A stretch of 8,470 bases of DNA from Planctomycetota bacterium (GTDB lineage Bacteria; Planctomycetota; UBA1135; UBA2386). Below, one piece after another: positions 7,733 through 8,470 of this stretch. The notes under the pieces were generated by a model, which ran no database searches, was not told the origin of the DNA, and saw only the letters and a program-made list of their open reading frames with translations. The position numbers were made by a program, and so were the translations under genes. Within the stretch, counting starts at the first letter, position 1; each line of letters opens with the position of its first letter. Where the stretch lies: NCBI GenBank assembly GCA_020425885.1, contig JAGQRA010000942.1, positions 1-8,470 of the forward strand. Direction: 5' to 3'.

Positions 7733-7901
7733 GCCGGCTTGTGCCAACTTGCTGCCAGGAATGCGCCCCGAACATGCCCTCAGGTGTCCTCATCGCGTTC
7801 GCAAATCGCATCGCGCGGTTCCTCCGAAGCCTCCTCGACATCCTCACTTGCCCGCCCCTGACCGCCACCGTCCGCACCCGCCCCCTCACCCCCCGCCGCA
7901 G
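7733..7901. other. Region without a recognisable gene
   Basis: About 170 bases between the inverted repeat and the tRNA fragment. The last 70 bases are C-rich (runs of CCCC around 7853-7896) and poor in G on this strand. Open frames here are short or are extensions of the antisense reading of the tRNA fragment. No integrase or excisionase is visible, so the recombinase gene of the presumed element would have to be elsewhere. Confidence 0.5.
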
Positions 7902-7946
7902 TTCCCAAGCTGAATGTCGTCGGTTCGATCCCGATCACCCGCTCCA
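7902..7946 (+). pseudogene. tRNA-Gly(CCC) 3' fragment, probable attachment site of an integrated element
   Basis: These 45 bases fold as the 3' part of a tRNA: anticodon loop TTCCCAA (anticodon CCC at 7904-7906), 3' strand of the anticodon stem GCTGA (7909-7913), a five-base variable loop, a T-arm with stem 7919-7923 / 7931-7935 around the TTCGATC loop, acceptor 3' strand CACCCGC (7936-7942), discriminator T and an encoded CCA (7944-7946). The 5' partner strand should be GCGGGTG with a D-arm, but nothing like it lies upstream, and the bases before the loop do not pair with GCTGA. Tyrosine recombinases of integrative elements commonly use tRNA 3' halves as attB and leave just such a copy at the distal end. 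With this orientation the element lies to the left. It is not expected to yield a functional tRNA. Confidence 0.85.
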
Positions 7947-8348
7947 TTGCTGTAATACGCTGTCGTCGCATTGCTTGTGGGCATCCTGCAAGAGGATCCC
8001 AGGGCGGCTACCAAGCCCTGATACGGCTCAAGGGAAACAGGGCAAGCTCGCCTAAGCGACTTGATTTCCATTAGTTGCGGCATCCCTCCGGTCGGCGACG
8101 AGACACTCAGCCAAGGAGGCTGAATGTCGCCACGTCGGCTCTTGAGGCAGGCCGTTTCGCTGCAGTCGCTTACGCGACTTCGGCAGACCGGGGGGAATCC
8201 CCGTGTGCCAACATGATGCCTGGAAGTCGCGGCCCAGGCAGCGCCAAGCCGCCGGCGACTCCGCAGCACTCGAACAGGGAGCGATGACGGGCAATCCGTC
8301 GCGGAAGCTACCTTGGCGAGCAGCCGTCCCTCCATGAGCCGCGCCGAC
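7947..8348. other. Gene-poor flank with several small hairpins
   Basis: I see no convincing gene in these 402 bases; the long minus-strand frames run straight through the antisense tRNA sequence and have no recognisable protein features. The segment holds several inverted repeats: ATCCT/AGGAT (7983-7997), CAGGGC/GCCCTG (8000-8020), a bulged stem TCGC/GCGA extended by AAG/CTT (8044-8062), a stem of ten pairs out of eleven around 8102-8128, AGTCGC/GCGACT with a TTAC loop (8164-8179), and CGGGG/CCCCG near 8190-8204. None is followed by a T-run. It may be degraded chromosomal flank or a structured non-coding RNA. Confidence 0.45.
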
Positions 8349-8470
8349 GTAAGCGTCCGGTGACGCCACCCGGCCGACCGTTGAAACTGCAGGCCCGCGC
8401 TGTTCAGGCGTCCTTGTTCGCGGCCCGCGCCTTCGCCCAGCCCCACGGGGTGAGTTCGGCAACGCGCGAC
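8349..8470 (-). mobile_element. IS66-family insertion sequence, one end
   Basis: GTAAGCGTCCGGTGA starting at 8349 has the GTAAGCG terminus typical of IS66-family inverted repeats. Reading inward, a minus-strand frame with an IS66-transposase-like end stops at 8404, about 55 bases from the terminus, which is the right layout for tnpC. The other end lies beyond the window. IS66 elements make 8-base target duplications, so the outside copy would be 8341-8348 (GCGCCGAC); this cannot be checked here. Confidence 0.65.
8404..8470 (-). CDS. IS66-family transposase (TnpC), C-terminal end only
   Basis: In the minus-strand frame from 8469 to the TGA at 8404-8406, 21 codons encode a peptide containing RVAELTPWGWAKAR. 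The R-(V/I)-x-E-L-x-P-W-x-W pattern is what I recall of the extreme C-terminus of IS66 transposases. The length is too short for certainty on its own, but the adjacent GTAAGCG terminus at 8349 supports it. The gene runs off the right edge of the window. Other minus-strand frames across the same bases lack such a pattern. Confidence 0.55.
   Translation of the reverse strand, partial: SRVAELTPWGWAKARAANKDA

Noticed and set aside
7850..7946. Complete tRNA gene
   Set aside because: No GCGGGTG acceptor strand or D-arm lies upstream and the bases before the anticodon loop do not pair with its 3' strand.
6994..8055. 353-codon plus-strand frame
   Set aside because: It lies mostly antisense to the AlbA_2/GHKL gene, whose motifs are clear, and then runs through the tRNA fragment; it is a shadow of GC-rich coding bias.
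7949..8400. tmRNA, RNase P RNA or group II intron end
   Set aside because: A tag-like frame ending GKLA and a GAGCCGTAT-like word on the minus strand were noted, but the conserved core elements of these RNAs are missing.
7780..8446. Long minus-strand frames with GIEPTTFSLG and GDRDRTDDIQLGN stretches
   Set aside because: These peptides are the antisense translation of the tRNA-Gly 3' end, a well-known source of spurious proteins; the remainder has no domain-like features.
1..8470. CRISPR array
   Set aside because: No regularly spaced direct repeats of suitable length are present.

Overview
The window is GC-rich and reads like a defence-gene cargo region inside an integrated element. The host is probably a high-GC actinobacterium: there are GTG starts, and a TANNNT box sits where a leaderless start would need it. 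A high-GC proteobacterium cannot be excluded from sequence alone.

Left part, plus strand (1-5013). A helicase gene enters from outside the window; 405 codons and the stop are visible. It carries Walker A, DECH, TATP and QxxGR motifs and resembles the helicase half of primase-helicase proteins assigned to TOTE conflict systems. It overlaps by 4 bases (ATGA) a 214-residue gene of unknown family. After a 55-base gap comes a complete 1032-residue protein: a PLD-type nuclease, an SF2 helicase and a DUF3427 C-terminus. This is the architecture of SauUSI, a type IV restriction enzyme that cuts DNA carrying modified cytosine.

Middle part, minus strand (7626-5038). A GTG-started AlbA_2 (Schlafen-like) plus GHKL ATPase protein is followed by a possible 89-residue ORF that overlaps both of its neighbours, then by a 219-residue unknown gene. 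This unit converges on the SauUSI-like gene with only 24 bases between the stops. The small ORF contains an unusual three-copy CTTTACTAG repeat.

Right part (7627-8470). This holds inverted repeats upstream of the AlbA_2 gene and then the 3' part of a tRNA-Gly(CCC) gene, from the anticodon loop through CCA, with no 5' half. That is the usual scar left at the distal attachment site of an element integrated in a tRNA gene, so the defence genes to its left would lie inside the element and the DNA to its right would be chromosomal flank. About 400 bases follow with no convincing gene but several small hairpins. From 8349 the end of an IS66-family insertion sequence begins (GTAAGCG terminus, and the C-terminus of a minus-strand transposase ending at 8404); it continues past the window edge.

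Taken together: a helicase-based system and a modification-dependent restriction enzyme on one strand, an AlbA_2/GHKL unit on the other, and a tRNA-derived boundary. A single new system made of all these genes is not proven. The least explained parts are the three small or unknown genes (214, 89 and 219 residues).
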